A stretch of 49,412 bases of DNA from an uncultured Prevotella sp. (GCA_937906495.1 CALCVT010000038.1:1-49412); one strand, 5' to 3'; shown: positions 17,295-25,704, counted from the stretch's first letter. Made by a program: numbers and translations. The notes: generated by a model not told the origin, from the letters alone.

Positions 17295-17675
17295 ATGGAT
17301 GGCATGAATAACCAACCGCAAGAAGGTAATGTAAACAGCGATATACTCTTTTCGAAAACTATTAAGGCAGGGAAACGAGTGTATTATATTGATGTTAAAT
17401 GCGATAGCAGGGGAGAATATTACCTATCGATGACCGAAAGTAAAAGGGTAAAAAATCCGAATGATGCACAGCGCATGTTGTTCGAAAAACATAAACTCTT
17501 TTTATATCGGGAGGATATGGAGTACTTCCAGCGTGCTTTCGACGAAGCTGTTGCATACATTAATAATGTATATAGCGAGCAACATAAAGATGCTTCTGGG
17601 TATTTGGAGTGCGAAGGTACGGCTTCGACAAACTCTCTCGATGACACTGAACTGAAGATAAATATAGATTTTTAG
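17295..17675 (+). CDS. PUR-family DNA/RNA-binding protein (DUF3276)
   Basis: This 126-residue protein belongs to the bacterial PUR-alpha-like family found across Bacteroidetes and spirochaetes. One PUR fold covers about 15-100: ILFSKTIKAGKRVYYIDVKCDSRGEYYLSMTESKR is the beta-rich, nucleic-acid-binding half, and LFLYREDMEYFQRAFDEAVAYI is the helix. The acidic C-terminal tail (about 101-126) is not conserved. A Borrelia homologue binds DNA and RNA and modulates translation, so a regulatory role is likely here, but no target is known. A second in-frame ATG at 17304 is also possible. The gene is monocistronic. Confidence 0.88.
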   Translation: MDGMNNQPQEGNVNSDILFSKTIKAGKRVYYIDVKCDSRGEYYLSMTESKRVKNPNDAQRMLFEKHKLFLYREDMEYFQRAFDEAVAYINNVYSEQHKDASGYLECEGTASTNSLDDTELKINIDF

Positions 17676-17786
17676 GACAGTAGGCTTGACGTGGGGCAGA
17701 GTGCCTGGTGCTTTTTACCATTATGTTGCATGTGCTGGGCTTCTGCCGATAGTGTAAATAATTACCAACCTTTTAAATAGATAACT

Positions 17787-19976
17787 ATGAGAAAGAATTT
17801 TACTCGAGTAGCATGGATGGCCCTGTGTATGGGGCTTGCCACTCCAGCATTACATGCCGAAGATTGGACAACCACCTTCGATGATGCTGAATCAATAATC
17901 GGAACATCGCACAAAGACTGGTCGGGAGATATAGACGGCATCCGATGGACCAGTTATGCCATGCGATGTGGTAGCGAATCTAATGACTTTAAGAATGGCA
18001 AAGCTTCGGTACGCATTTATGGCGAAAAGATGAGCATGAAAAAGATGCCCTTTATGGAGATGGCAGAAGACAAAGTTGGCGGAGTCGGAACCATTTCGTT
18101 TGTTTACAGGGCATATGGCACGCATGAGTCTTCGCAGACTGAATGGATTGTACAAGTATCGAAAGATGCAGGCGAACACTGGATAACCATAGGAGAGCCT
18201 TTTAAACCCGGAGCTGAAAGTCAGACTTATACAGCGACTGCCAACTATCCCGAAGGCCGCATGCGCATTGTACGTGCTGATTATGCAACCTTCGATCCAG
18301 CTACAGCGCGTACTTTTAAGGCGGCGTTTAATATAGATGACCTGAGCATTACCGATAGCAAAGGAGTAAATCCCGACATGCCGGAAATTATGGCCGACCA
18401 GGTGGCTATGAGTTTTGGCGAAGTGTATAAAGGTTCAGAAATTTCAAAGACCTGCACTTTTACTTACCAAAATCTAACAGAGCCTATTCAAGTAGCTTTT
18501 AGAGAAGAAACTACCGAATTCCGTGTCGCGACAACCGAAATAAGCCCTGATGATAGCGGTAAAGGTGAAGTTGAGGTAACATATTGTCCTACTTCAACCG
18601 GCGAACATACCGCTTATTTGCTTTTAACATCGGGCGAAGTAACAACTACCGTTGTGTTGCAGGGAACGGCCTTGCGTCGTCCAGGCGAATATTCCTTTAG
18701 TGGGGGTACCGGAACTGAAGAAGACCCTTATCAGATGGCAGTTGCAGGCGATTTCTTGGAACTTTCGCAGGCAGTTACCAATGATAACATGACATTCGAA
18801 GGCAAGTTCTTCAAGATGACAAAAGATGTTGATTTTTCGAGTCTTAAGGATTATGTGCCTATAGGTAATAACCATGGGATGGGTGGAGCCCAGCACCCCT
18901 TTATGGGAACCTTTGATGGCGACGGACATACGGTGTCAAACCTTACTGCCGAATTTAAAGGCATCAATTATATGGGTGTTGGTTTGTTTGGTTTGACTCA
19001 AAATGCCGTAATTAAAGGTGTAACGGTTATAAACAGTAAAATCAAGGCTGATGCTGCCCCTGGAGCTTTGGTGGGTGTGGCCAATGGTGGTCAAATTATA
19101 AATTGCCATGTAGGCGAGGGTGTGACAGTCAATGCTACACACTATTATGCGGGAGGTCTGGTAGGTTGTGTTCTTGAAATACCTACACTTATTGCCGATT
19201 GCAGTAGCCAGGCCGAAGTTATAAACTCGGGTATGATTGCGGGCGGTATATTAGGTGGAAGTTCAGCACGAGATACCAAAGTGGTGCGTTGCATTAATTA
19301 TGGCGAAATTACGGCGGTCGATCAAGGTGGAGGTGTTGTAGGTTATTCAGAAACCGGCATATTGGTAGCCGATTGTGCCAACTTAGGTAATGTGGCTATT
19401 TCGCAGCAGGTGGCAGGCGGCATCATTGCCAGCATCAGTCCTCAGACTTTTGACAAGTTAGTTGTAAAAGATTGTTATAACTACGCCACGATGTTTGGAG
19501 CTGAAACGGCCATGCCTATTACGATAGAAAAGGTTATGTCTACTCAATCAATCGAAGTAGAAAACTGTTATTATTGCAGTGATTTCTTTGCTGAGGCTGC
19601 CTCTTATGGTACACCACTTTCTGAGAGCGATATGCAGAGTAGCATCTTGCTCGACCGGCTGAATCGCGGACGAGACCTGCAGGTGTGGAGTCAGAATGCC
19701 GATGTAAACAACGGACTTCCCATACCGGTTAATATGGAAGGTAGCTTGACGGCTGTTGGTAAGGTTACCGCACAGGAAGCAATGCCTTCGGTGCAAGTAG
19801 AAAACGGCCGACTCGTTGTAAGCAAAGACTACTCAGTAGTGCGCATACATAATGTGGAAGGCAAAAACTTTACGCATGTTGCCACATTGCCGGCAGGCGC
19901 ATATGTAGTTGTACTTTTGCAAAAGTCAAACCCGCTGAAGCCTTATATTGTAAAGGTTATTTCAAGAGGTGTATAA
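17787..19976 (+). CDS. Secreted multidomain protein with GLUG-like repeats and a T9SS-like C-terminus
   Basis: This 729-residue protein has a signal peptide (residues 1-24, ATPALHAE). Residues about 25-195 resemble a jelly-roll domain of the choice-of-anchor type, with WTTTFDDAESIIG and a C-terminal FNIDDLSI strand. Residues about 205-300 form an Ig/ASH-like fold. Residues about 305-600 are a beta-helix-like region with GLUG-type repeats (FMGTFDGDGHTVSNLT, GALVGVANGG, AGGLVGCV, AGGILGGS, GGVVGYS). The end (VVRIHNVEGK...LPAGAYVVVL) looks like a type IX sorting domain. It is probably displayed on the surface and may bind a host or dietary ligand. The domain order is inferred from motifs; no enzymatic centre is seen. 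Confidence 0.75.
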   Translation: MRKNFTRVAWMALCMGLATPALHAEDWTTTFDDAESIIGTSHKDWSGDIDGIRWTSYAMRCGSESNDFKNGKASVRIYGEKMSMKKMPFMEMAEDKVGGVGTISFVYRAYGTHESSQTEWIVQVSKDAGEHWITIGEPFKPGAESQTYTATANYPEGRMRIVRADYATFDPATARTFKAAFNIDDLSITDSKGVNPDMPEIMADQVAMSFGEVYKGSEISKTCTFTYQNLTEPIQVAFREETTEFRVATTEISPDDSGKGEVEVTYCPTSTGEHTAYLLLTSGEVTTTVVLQGTALRRPGEYSFSGGTGTEEDPYQMAVAGDFLELSQAVTNDNMTFEGKFFKMTKDVDFSSLKDYVPIGNNHGMGGAQHPFMGTFDGDGHTVSNLTAEFKGINYMGVGLFGLTQNAVIKGVTVINSKIKADAAPGALVGVANGGQIINCHVGEGVTVNATHYYAGGLVGCVLEIPTLIADCSSQAEVINSGMIAGGILGGSSARDTKVVRCINYGEITAVDQGGGVVGYSETGILVADCANLGNVAISQQVAGGIIASISPQTFDKLVVKDCYNYATMFGAETAMPITIEKVMSTQSIEVENCYYCSDFFAEAASYGTPLSESDMQSSILLDRLNRGRDLQVWSQNADVNNGLPIPVNMEGSLTAVGKVTAQEAMPSVQVENGRLVVSKDYSVVRIHNVEGKNFTHVATLPAGAYVVVLLQKSNPLKPYIVKVISRGV

Positions 19977-20029
19977 TTGAAGTTTGATTTGCCGCAAAGC
20001 CTTCTTTCCGGCAGAACGTCCTGTTAATG

Positions 20030-20069
20030 TCTCCGGTCAGAGTGTCCGCAATGGATGTCTGGCCGGAGA
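20030..20069 (+). terminator. Stem-loop after the GLUG-repeat gene
   Basis: TCTCCGGTCAGA (20030-20041) pairs with TCTGGCCGGAGA (20058-20069), with one G-U. It lies 53 bases after the stop and has no clear U-run. Confidence 0.65.
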
Positions 20070-20232
20070 TAACTGTTGTACCGGAACTTATCAGTCAAAT
20101 TCTTGAAACTGATTGCTTATTTGTGAAGTTTAGATATAGTAGGGTTGTAAGCCCGCAATACATAAACAGAAGGCCATATACTGCCAAACTATGCAATAAA
20201 GTTGAGCTTTACTCGAAAAAGACAGAGACAAA

Positions 20233-20264
20233 TTTGCTGATATAGTCAAAAAATATTACTTTTG
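20233..20264 (+). promoter_or_regulatory. Consensus promoter of the rplY operon
   Basis: TTTG (20233-20236), a 20-base spacer and TACTTTTG (20257-20264) match both Bacteroidetes elements. Transcription would begin near 20271, leaving a 140-base leader. Confidence 0.75.
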
Positions 20265-20270
20265 CAACCG

Positions 20271-20413
20271 ATTTGTCCCTACGGGAGGCATTTGGCCTTG
20301 CGTGTGATGGCGAATTAAGCGATGTTAAACTCTTGCATGTGGTGCGTTAGGTGCGTTTCCGGGCAGGAGTTAAGACTTAATTTAGAGTAACACCTATTTA
20401 ATTACAACAAACA
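20271..20413 (+). ncRNA. Candidate structured leader of rplY
   Basis: The leader contains CCC-TAC-GGG near 20277-20285. A longer bulged pairing, TTAAACTC near 20320-20327 with GAGTTAA near 20367-20373, encloses a GC-richer segment. Many ribosomal protein genes are autoregulated through such leaders. I know of no named class that matches this one, so this is a hypothesis only. Confidence 0.3.
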
Positions 20414-21013
20414 ATGAAGCAAATTGCAATCTCTGGTACCCTTCGTACCGACCTCGGCAAGAAGGCTGCCAAGGAAATTCGTAAGACTGGTAATGTTCCC
20501 TGCGTTCTCTATGGAGAGAAGAAGGATGAGAATGGCGCTCCCGTAGCTATTCACTTTACCGTAAGCGAGAAGGAAGTAAACAAACTCGTTTATACTCCGC
20601 ATATCTATTTGGTTGATATCAACATCGATGGTGTGGATCACAAGGCTGTTTTGAAGGAAATTCAATTCCACGCAGTAAAGGATAACGTACTTCACGTAGA
20701 CTTCTTTGAGGTACACGCTGAGAAACCCATTGTAATGGGTGTACCCGTTGTAGCTAAGGGTCTTGCTGAGGGTGTACGTGCCGGTGGTCGCTTGATGATG
20801 ATGGTACGTAAGCTTCAGGTACGTGCAATGTACGATGCTATCCCCGAGAAACTTGAAGTAGACGTTACTGCACTTCAGCTTGGTAAGAGCATCAATGCCG
20901 GCCAGCTCCACTATGAAGGTCTTGAAATGGTAACTCCGAAGGAAGTTATTGTTTGCACCGTGAAGATGACCCGTGCTGCTATGGGTGCTGCCGCTGCTGC
21001 TGCTAAGGCTTAA
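20414..21013 (+). CDS. rplY: 50S ribosomal protein L25, long Ctc/TL5 form
   Basis: This 199-residue protein binds 5S rRNA at the central protuberance of the large subunit. An N-terminal L25 domain (about 1-95; ISGTLRTDLGKKAAKEIRKTGNVPCVLYGEKK) is followed by a TL5-type C-terminal beta domain (about 96-185; VMGVPVVAKGLAEGVRAGGRLMMM, then LEVDVTALQLGKSI). The tail is a short Ala-rich run. The length is that of the general-stress Ctc form rather than the 94-residue E. coli protein. It heads a cluster with pth and an S4-domain protein. Its codon choice is noticeably more restricted than its neighbours', as expected for a highly expressed gene. Confidence 0.96.
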   Translation: MKQIAISGTLRTDLGKKAAKEIRKTGNVPCVLYGEKKDENGAPVAIHFTVSEKEVNKLVYTPHIYLVDINIDGVDHKAVLKEIQFHAVKDNVLHVDFFEVHAEKPIVMGVPVVAKGLAEGVRAGGRLMMMVRKLQVRAMYDAIPEKLEVDVTALQLGKSINAGQLHYEGLEMVTPKEVIVCTVKMTRAAMGAAAAAAKA

Positions 21014-21118
21014 TCCTAAATATAAGGTCGGCGTGCTGATGTGTGAGCGTTTCTGTCGGTTAACTGGCAGGGCGTGGCGCATGAGCATGCCGATATTTTT
21101 TTATTACATCTCAACGAA

Positions 21119-21682
21119 ATGAACTATTTGATTGTCGGGCTGGGCAACATTGGTGATGAGTACGCCCGCACCCGTCACAATATTGGTTTTCGCGTATTGG
21201 ACGCTCTTGCCGGGGCGTCCAATCTTGTGTTTGAGGATAAACGTTACGGATTTGTGACTACACTTAAGGTTAAGAATCAAACGTTGACGCTGCTCAAACC
21301 TTCAACTTACATGAATCTTTCAGGCAATGCCGTGCGTTATTGGATGAACGAGAAGAAAATTCCAGTAGAGCGTGTGCTGATTGTTGTAGACGACTTGGCA
21401 CTTCCCTTCGGGCAACTTCGACTTAAGCCCGGTGGTAGCGAGGCCGGACATAACGGATTGCGGCATATCACCTCAGTGCTTGGAACCCAGCAGTATGCCC
21501 GTTTGCGCTTTGGAATTGGCAACGATTTTCCGAGAGGCGGACAGGTAGACTATGTGCTGGGCGAGTTTGGCGAAGCTGATTTGCAGGCCATGCCCGAGCG
21601 TCTTGAACTGGCTTGCGAAGCTGTAAAGGCATTTTGTCTGGCCGGCATCAATATAGCCATGAATCAATTCAATAAGAAATAG
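21119..21682 (+). CDS. pth: Peptidyl-tRNA hydrolase
   Basis: This 187-residue enzyme releases tRNA from peptidyl-tRNAs that drop off the ribosome. The ATG at 21119 is chosen because the family begins at MNYLIVGLGN; the longer frame starts in the leader. Catalytic and binding motifs are all present: VGLGNIGDEYARTRHNIGF with the catalytic His, STYMNLSGNAV with the substrate Asn, DDLALPFGQLRLKPGGSEAGHNGLRHI and GIGNDFPRGGQVDYVLGEF. Its length is usual. It follows rplY by 105 bases, a common pairing in bacteria because both act on translation. Confidence 0.96.
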   Translation: MNYLIVGLGNIGDEYARTRHNIGFRVLDALAGASNLVFEDKRYGFVTTLKVKNQTLTLLKPSTYMNLSGNAVRYWMNEKKIPVERVLIVVDDLALPFGQLRLKPGGSEAGHNGLRHITSVLGTQQYARLRFGIGNDFPRGGQVDYVLGEFGEADLQAMPERLELACEAVKAFCLAGINIAMNQFNKK

Positions 21683-21725
21683 GCATTTGCCTTTAGGCTC
21701 ACGCCTGCCAATAACAATTCAGGTT

Positions 21726-22157
21726 ATGAACGAAAAAACAGCAGAAGCCCGACTTGATAAATGGCTTTGGGCTGCACGGATTTATAAAACGAGGACGCTG
21801 GCATCTGATGCTTGTAAAAATGGGCGCATCAGCATCAATGGAGCCCAGGCCAAACCCTCGCGCAGTGTAAAGGCTGGCGATGAAGTGAGTGTGCGTAAAA
21901 GTCCTGTAACCTATGTCTTCAAGGTGCTTCAGCCTATTGAAAAAAGGGTGGGAGCAAAGTTATTGCCCGAAATTTTGGAAAATATTACGCCGCATGATCA
22001 GTACGAACTGCTCGAAATGAGCAAAATAAGCGGTTTTATAGATCGTGCCCGCGGAACCGGACGTCCTACCAAAAAAGACCGCAGAGCGCTTGATGAATTT
22101 GCAGGCGACGTGCCCTTTTTTATGGACGATGACTTCGACTTTGATACAGACGACTGA
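21726..22157 (+). CDS. S4-domain RNA-binding protein, Hsp15-like
   Basis: This 143-residue protein resembles heat-shock protein 15 (HslR), which recognises 50S subunits that carry a stalled peptidyl-tRNA. The S4 domain is at residues about 8-60 (ARLDKWLWAARIYKTRTLASDACKNGRISINGAQAKPS). A basic linker and an acidic C-terminus (MDDDFDFDTDD) follow. The ATG at 21726 is chosen because it starts right before the S4 domain; the frame is open back to 21687. It lies 43 bases downstream of pth, so the two genes act in neighbouring steps of ribosome rescue. The Hsp15 name is by similarity only. Confidence 0.88.
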   Translation: MNEKTAEARLDKWLWAARIYKTRTLASDACKNGRISINGAQAKPSRSVKAGDEVSVRKSPVTYVFKVLQPIEKRVGAKLLPEILENITPHDQYELLEMSKISGFIDRARGTGRPTKKDRRALDEFAGDVPFFMDDDFDFDTDD

Positions 22158-22235
22158 TGGAGCCGCGCAAGCCAACCTGCAACCTCGAGCACCGGTTCGT
22201 TGTAAGCAAACTTAATCTTATCACGACTTTTTTCT

Positions 22236-22820
22236 ATGGATACCAAACAAAAGCAATGGGCACCAGCCGTTATATTGGTAGATGCCGACTACCTTGACCG
22301 GGTAGCCTTTGATTTAACGGTCAATTTTGAACGTATGATTGGACGGCGAATTCCCGAAGCCGACCTTTGTCATTGGGTTGACTGTATAGCCCTTGATGGT
22401 GGTTTGCGTCCCGGTAACAACCAGATACAAGTACATTTCCTTTATTCAAAGAGTCATCCCGAACTTAAGTATTTCAAGCCAGGTCATTTAGAACAAGACC
22501 TTAACGGCTTGTCGTTCGACGACAACTTGGGTAAATTTAGTCTTTTCGCTTTTCCTGTAGAGGAGGTGGTGTCGATGGACGACTTTTTTGAACAATCGCT
22601 CACAATGTTGGCCGATGCTTCGGAAATCAAGTCTCTTATGGTTGTAGGCGACATGGCTACTTATGGCGAGGCTGTGAAACGTGTGTGTGCGCGTACTGAT
22701 GGCAAGAATATAACACTTTTTGCCATGGAACCCTTAAACGGACGCGGATTTTCGCAGGAAATCCTGGGCTATTCGCTCATGTCGGCCTTGGGTATCAAGA
22801 GCAACGAACTTCACGGATAG
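22236..22820 (+). CDS. Conserved protein of unknown function, possible NYN/PIN-like fold
   Basis: This 194-residue soluble protein is not one I can name with certainty; it looks like a family restricted to Bacteroidetes. It begins with a hydrophobic strand ending in Asp (APAVILVDADYLDRVAFDL, about 9-27). A second strand with acidic residues is VVGDMATYGEAVKRV (about 146-160), and a third is ITLFAMEP. Strand-Asp at the N-terminus plus a G-D motif later is the layout of NYN/PIN nuclease folds, but the full acidic set is not clear. It follows the S4 protein by 78 bases and may share its transcript, which would suit an RNA-related role. Function is unproven. Confidence 0.7.
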   Translation: MDTKQKQWAPAVILVDADYLDRVAFDLTVNFERMIGRRIPEADLCHWVDCIALDGGLRPGNNQIQVHFLYSKSHPELKYFKPGHLEQDLNGLSFDDNLGKFSLFAFPVEEVVSMDDFFEQSLTMLADASEIKSLMVVGDMATYGEAVKRVCARTDGKNITLFAMEPLNGRGFSQEILGYSLMSALGIKSNELHG

Positions 22821-22900
22821 TTTTAACCCGCATATAGGGAAATATTCAGTTCCAACCTTGTAAAAAGCCAAAGTTCCAGGCAAACCTGCAGGGTAGGATT

Positions 22901-22931
22901 TTTGCTCTTTGTACTTTTTTCTATAACTTTG
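22901..22931 (+). promoter_or_regulatory. Consensus promoter of the sigma-54 activator operon
   Basis: TTTG (22901-22904), a 19-base spacer and TAACTTTG (22924-22931) match both elements. Transcription would start near 22938, which is the first base of an 18-bp palindrome. Confidence 0.75.
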
Positions 22932-22937
22932 CGAGGC

Positions 22938-22955
22938 ACAGCAAAGCTTTGCTGT
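22938..22955. promoter_or_regulatory. Perfect 18-bp palindrome at the predicted transcription start
   Basis: ACAGCAAAGCTTTGCTGT is its own reverse complement. It starts six bases after the -7 element. It could be an operator overlapping the start site, or a hairpin protecting the 5' end of the mRNA. Confidence 0.6.
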
Positions 22956-23025
22956 CCGTAACTTTTGATTAAAATAGTTCCGGTTGGCAAATTAGCTTTC
23001 CCTAATCAAGCGTAGGCTGTGCTTA

Positions 23026-24306
23026 ATGTCAAAAGCGGATATGGATAATACGTTAATACAAGGCGTCAAGCAGCGCTATGGGATAGTGGGTAATTGTGAG
23101 GCACTGAACCGTGCCATCGAAATAGCCCTTAAAATAGCTCCGGTAGACTTGTCTGTATTGGTTACGGGCGAGAATGGTGTGGGAAAGGAGTCTTTTCCGC
23201 GCATCATTCATGAGCATAGCTTGCGTAAGAACAAAAAGTATTTTGCCGTTAACTGTGGAGCCATTCCCGAGGGAACCATCGATTCCGAACTTTTTGGACA
23301 TGAAAAAGGATCGTTTACGGGAGCTATTGAGCAGCGCGAAGGCTATTTTGCAGCAGCCAATGGTGGCACCTTATTCTTGGACGAAGTCGGTGAATTACCT
23401 TTGCAAACACAGGCTCGTTTGCTCCGTGTACTCGAAACTGGTGAGTATATCCGTGTCGGTTCGAGCGAAGTGCGTAAAACAGATGTACGCATAGTAGCAG
23501 CTACAAATGTAAATATGGAAAAGGCCATTGCCGACGGACGTTTCCGCGAGGACCTTTTTTACCGTCTAAATACCATATCAATTGCAATACCTCCTTTACG
23601 TGAGCGTGGTAACGATGCTGCTTTACTCTTTCGGAAGTTTGCACTTGATATGAGTGAAAAGTACAAAATGCCGCCAGTGCGTCTTAGCGAGGCTGCCCAG
23701 CGTGTGCTGGTGGCCTATTCATGGCCCGGAAATGTGCGCCAACTACGTAATTTGGCCGAAAATATGAGTGTAACTTCTGAAGAACGCGAAATTACACCAC
23801 AAGTGTTAGAGCAATACTTGCCCCGTGAGTCGCAGCACACCCAACTCGTAGCCGTAAATGAACACAAAGAAAGCGCAAGTTTTGAAAACGAACGCGAAAT
23901 ACTCTATCAAATACTTTTTGATTTGAGGCGTGATGTAACCGAACTTAAGCGTATTGTGCGTGAACGTCAGGGCGAGGGCGATTTCAAGACAACAACTGTA
24001 GCCGATAATCAAAAACTAATGTTTGGTTCGGCTTCAACCCCCGTTAAGTTGACAGGAAACACCGATGACTGTGAATCATATTGGGAAGCAGAGGAAGTAA
24101 AAGATGATGAACCCGCTCCGCAACATACAGTTCAGACCGAGCTTCTTACACCCCAGGCACCCCAGTCGCTTGTAGAACTTGAGCGCGACATGGTTAGACG
24201 AGCACTCGAAGCGAACAATGGCCGGCGCAAGGCTGCAGCAGAGCAGTTAGGCATTTCGGAGCGCACCCTTTATCGTAAAATTAAGGAATACGGACTTGAC
24301 TGTTAA
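23026..24306 (+). CDS. Sigma-54-interacting AAA+ transcription activator without receiver domain
   Basis: This 426-residue protein is an enhancer-binding type activator. The AAA+ domain fills about 18-250: Walker A GENGVGKE (48-55), the loop GSFTGA (95-100) where most family members have GAFTGA, Walker B GGTLFLDE (113-120), and sensor motifs in VRIVAATN and YSWPGNVRQLRNL. A Gln/Glu-rich linker leads to a C-terminal Fis-type HTH (about 388-424; RRKAAAEQLGISERTLYRKI). There is no N-terminal receiver or sensory domain, so activity must be controlled by level or by a partner. It heads the operon with lptE, a TPR protein and secG. A second ATG at 23041 is possible. Confidence 0.9.
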   Translation: MSKADMDNTLIQGVKQRYGIVGNCEALNRAIEIALKIAPVDLSVLVTGENGVGKESFPRIIHEHSLRKNKKYFAVNCGAIPEGTIDSELFGHEKGSFTGAIEQREGYFAAANGGTLFLDEVGELPLQTQARLLRVLETGEYIRVGSSEVRKTDVRIVAATNVNMEKAIADGRFREDLFYRLNTISIAIPPLRERGNDAALLFRKFALDMSEKYKMPPVRLSEAAQRVLVAYSWPGNVRQLRNLAENMSVTSEEREITPQVLEQYLPRESQHTQLVAVNEHKESASFENEREILYQILFDLRRDVTELKRIVRERQGEGDFKTTTVADNQKLMFGSASTPVKLTGNTDDCESYWEAEEVKDDEPAPQHTVQTELLTPQAPQSLVELERDMVRRALEANNGRRKAAAEQLGISERTLYRKIKEYGLDC

Positions 24307-24360
24307 CAGTGAAGTGCGTTTTTACCTTATATCCCAATCAGTCAATTCATACGAATCGTC

Positions 24361-24870
24361 ATGAAAAAATATTTCAGCCTGCTCATACCTGCACTCCTGA
24401 TGCTAATAATAACAGCATGCACCGTAAGCTATAAATTTACTGGTACGAGTATTAACTACGACTTGATAAAAACCATTCAGATTGACAAAATAGCCAATCG
24501 TGCTCCTTATGGTTGGGCACCGATGGAAGCCATGTTCAATAACGAGTTGCAGGATTTGTATGCCAACCAAACTCGTCTTAAACTGGTGAAACGTGGAGGA
24601 GACCTCCATATAGCTGGCGAAATTACGGCCTATGACCAATTCAACAAGTCAATTTCGGCCGATGGATTTTCGTCGCAGGTGCAGTTGCGTATGACGGTAA
24701 ACATTCGTTTCAATAATGCTAAAACGAATCAGAGTTGGGAACGTACGTTCTCGGCCACCACGCAGTACGACTCCAACCAGCAGCTTACAGCCGTTCAAGA
24801 GTCGCTTGTTAAAGAAATGACTGAGGACTTGTGCAGTCAAATATTTAATGCCACTGTAGCAGACTGGTAA
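24361..24870 (+). CDS. lptE: LPS-assembly lipoprotein LptE
   Basis: This 169-residue outer-membrane lipoprotein should plug the LptD barrel during lipopolysaccharide export. The signal ends in the lipobox LIITAC (Cys 20). The mature part is one small alpha/beta domain of the Bacteroidetes LptE type: TVSYKFTGTSINYDLIKTIQIDKIANRAPYG at the start, and VQLRMTVNIRFNNAKTNQSWERTFSATTQYDS in the centre. It lies 54 bases after the sigma-54 activator gene and ahead of the TPR gene and secG. I recall this order from other Bacteroidales, and it supports the call. Confidence 0.88.
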   Translation: MKKYFSLLIPALLMLIITACTVSYKFTGTSINYDLIKTIQIDKIANRAPYGWAPMEAMFNNELQDLYANQTRLKLVKRGGDLHIAGEITAYDQFNKSISADGFSSQVQLRMTVNIRFNNAKTNQSWERTFSATTQYDSNQQLTAVQESLVKEMTEDLCSQIFNATVADW

Positions 24871-24945
24871 GGCTCTGGAAAAGGCATGTATAATCTTTTG
24901 CATAAGGTGTAGAATATTTACCAACTGCATTTCAAATTACATTGA

Positions 24946-25704
24946 ATGGAACCGATAGCCGAACTCATATCCCACCCCGAATTGCTCAATAAGGATACGC
25001 TGCACAGTTTGCGAGAACTGGTAGCTAAATATCCCTACTATCAGGCTGCAAGGCTTCTGTTTCTGCAAAATCTCTTTTTGCTGCACGATCCGCTCTTTGG
25101 AGAGGAATTGAGGCGGGCAGCACTTTATGTGCCCGATCGCCGTGTGCTCTTTAACATGGTTGAAGCTGCTAATTACGAAATACAGCCTACTCCCTTACAC
25201 GCAAATACGGAAGCAGAAACCATATGCGAAACCGACCGCACACAGTCGTTGATTGACGATTTTCTGAGTGCAACTTCTGAGCAGCAGCCTGCTCAGCCTC
25301 GGCGTCAGCTTACAAGCGCTGATGCAACGACTGATTATGCGGCATTCCTGCTACAGTTGGACGATGCTCAGCCTATAGCCGATGAAAAACAGGTGGCTCC
25401 CGACCGTAGTTCTGAGCTTATTGACGAATTTATTGAGAATAAGCCCGACCGTATCCAACTCCAGGAAAATTTGCAATACGCCCCAGAACTACCCGCAGCC
25501 GATGAAACTGCCGGAGAGGGTGGTGATGAGGCTTATCTGACCATGACGCTGGCCAAAATATACATTAAACAGCAGCGATATGAGAAGGCACTTGAAATAA
25601 TCCGCAAGGTAAACTTGAATAATCCGAAAAAAAGTAGTTACTTTGCAGACCAAATCCGATTTCTACAGAAATTGATAATCAATAAAAAACATCAAAAACA
25701 ATAA
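24946..25704 (+). CDS. TPR-containing protein of the lptE-secG operon, function unknown
   Basis: This 252-residue protein has no signal peptide or membrane segment. The N-terminus (about 1-75) is helical (ELISHPELLNKDTLHSLRELVAKYPYYQAARLLFLQNL). The middle (about 80-195) is acidic and probably disordered, with two copies of a DFLS/DEFIENK-type motif: LIDDFLSAT and LIDEFIENK. The C-terminus carries a TPR unit (about 200-245; AYLTMTLAKIYIKQQRYEKALEIIRKVNLNNPK). A scaffold role at the envelope is likely given the neighbours, but no partner is known. The secG start codon is four bases after its stop, so the two are translationally linked. Confidence 0.8.
   Translation: MEPIAELISHPELLNKDTLHSLRELVAKYPYYQAARLLFLQNLFLLHDPLFGEELRRAALYVPDRRVLFNMVEAANYEIQPTPLHANTEAETICETDRTQSLIDDFLSATSEQQPAQPRRQLTSADATTDYAAFLLQLDDAQPIADEKQVAPDRSSELIDEFIENKPDRIQLQENLQYAPELPAADETAGEGGDEAYLTMTLAKIYIKQQRYEKALEIIRKVNLNNPKKSSYFADQIRFLQKLIINKKHQKQ

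Larger units (their letters stand above)
19977..20413. other. Intergenic region with hairpin, promoter and rplY leader
   Basis: These 437 bases contain a 12-bp hairpin (20030-20069), a consensus promoter (20233-20264) and then an untranslated leader of about 140 bases before rplY. No separate gene is supported. Confidence 0.6.

Noticed and set aside
20027..20245. 72-codon frame after the GLUG-repeat gene
   Set aside because: It covers a terminator-like hairpin and the -33 element of the rplY promoter; the composition is not protein-like.
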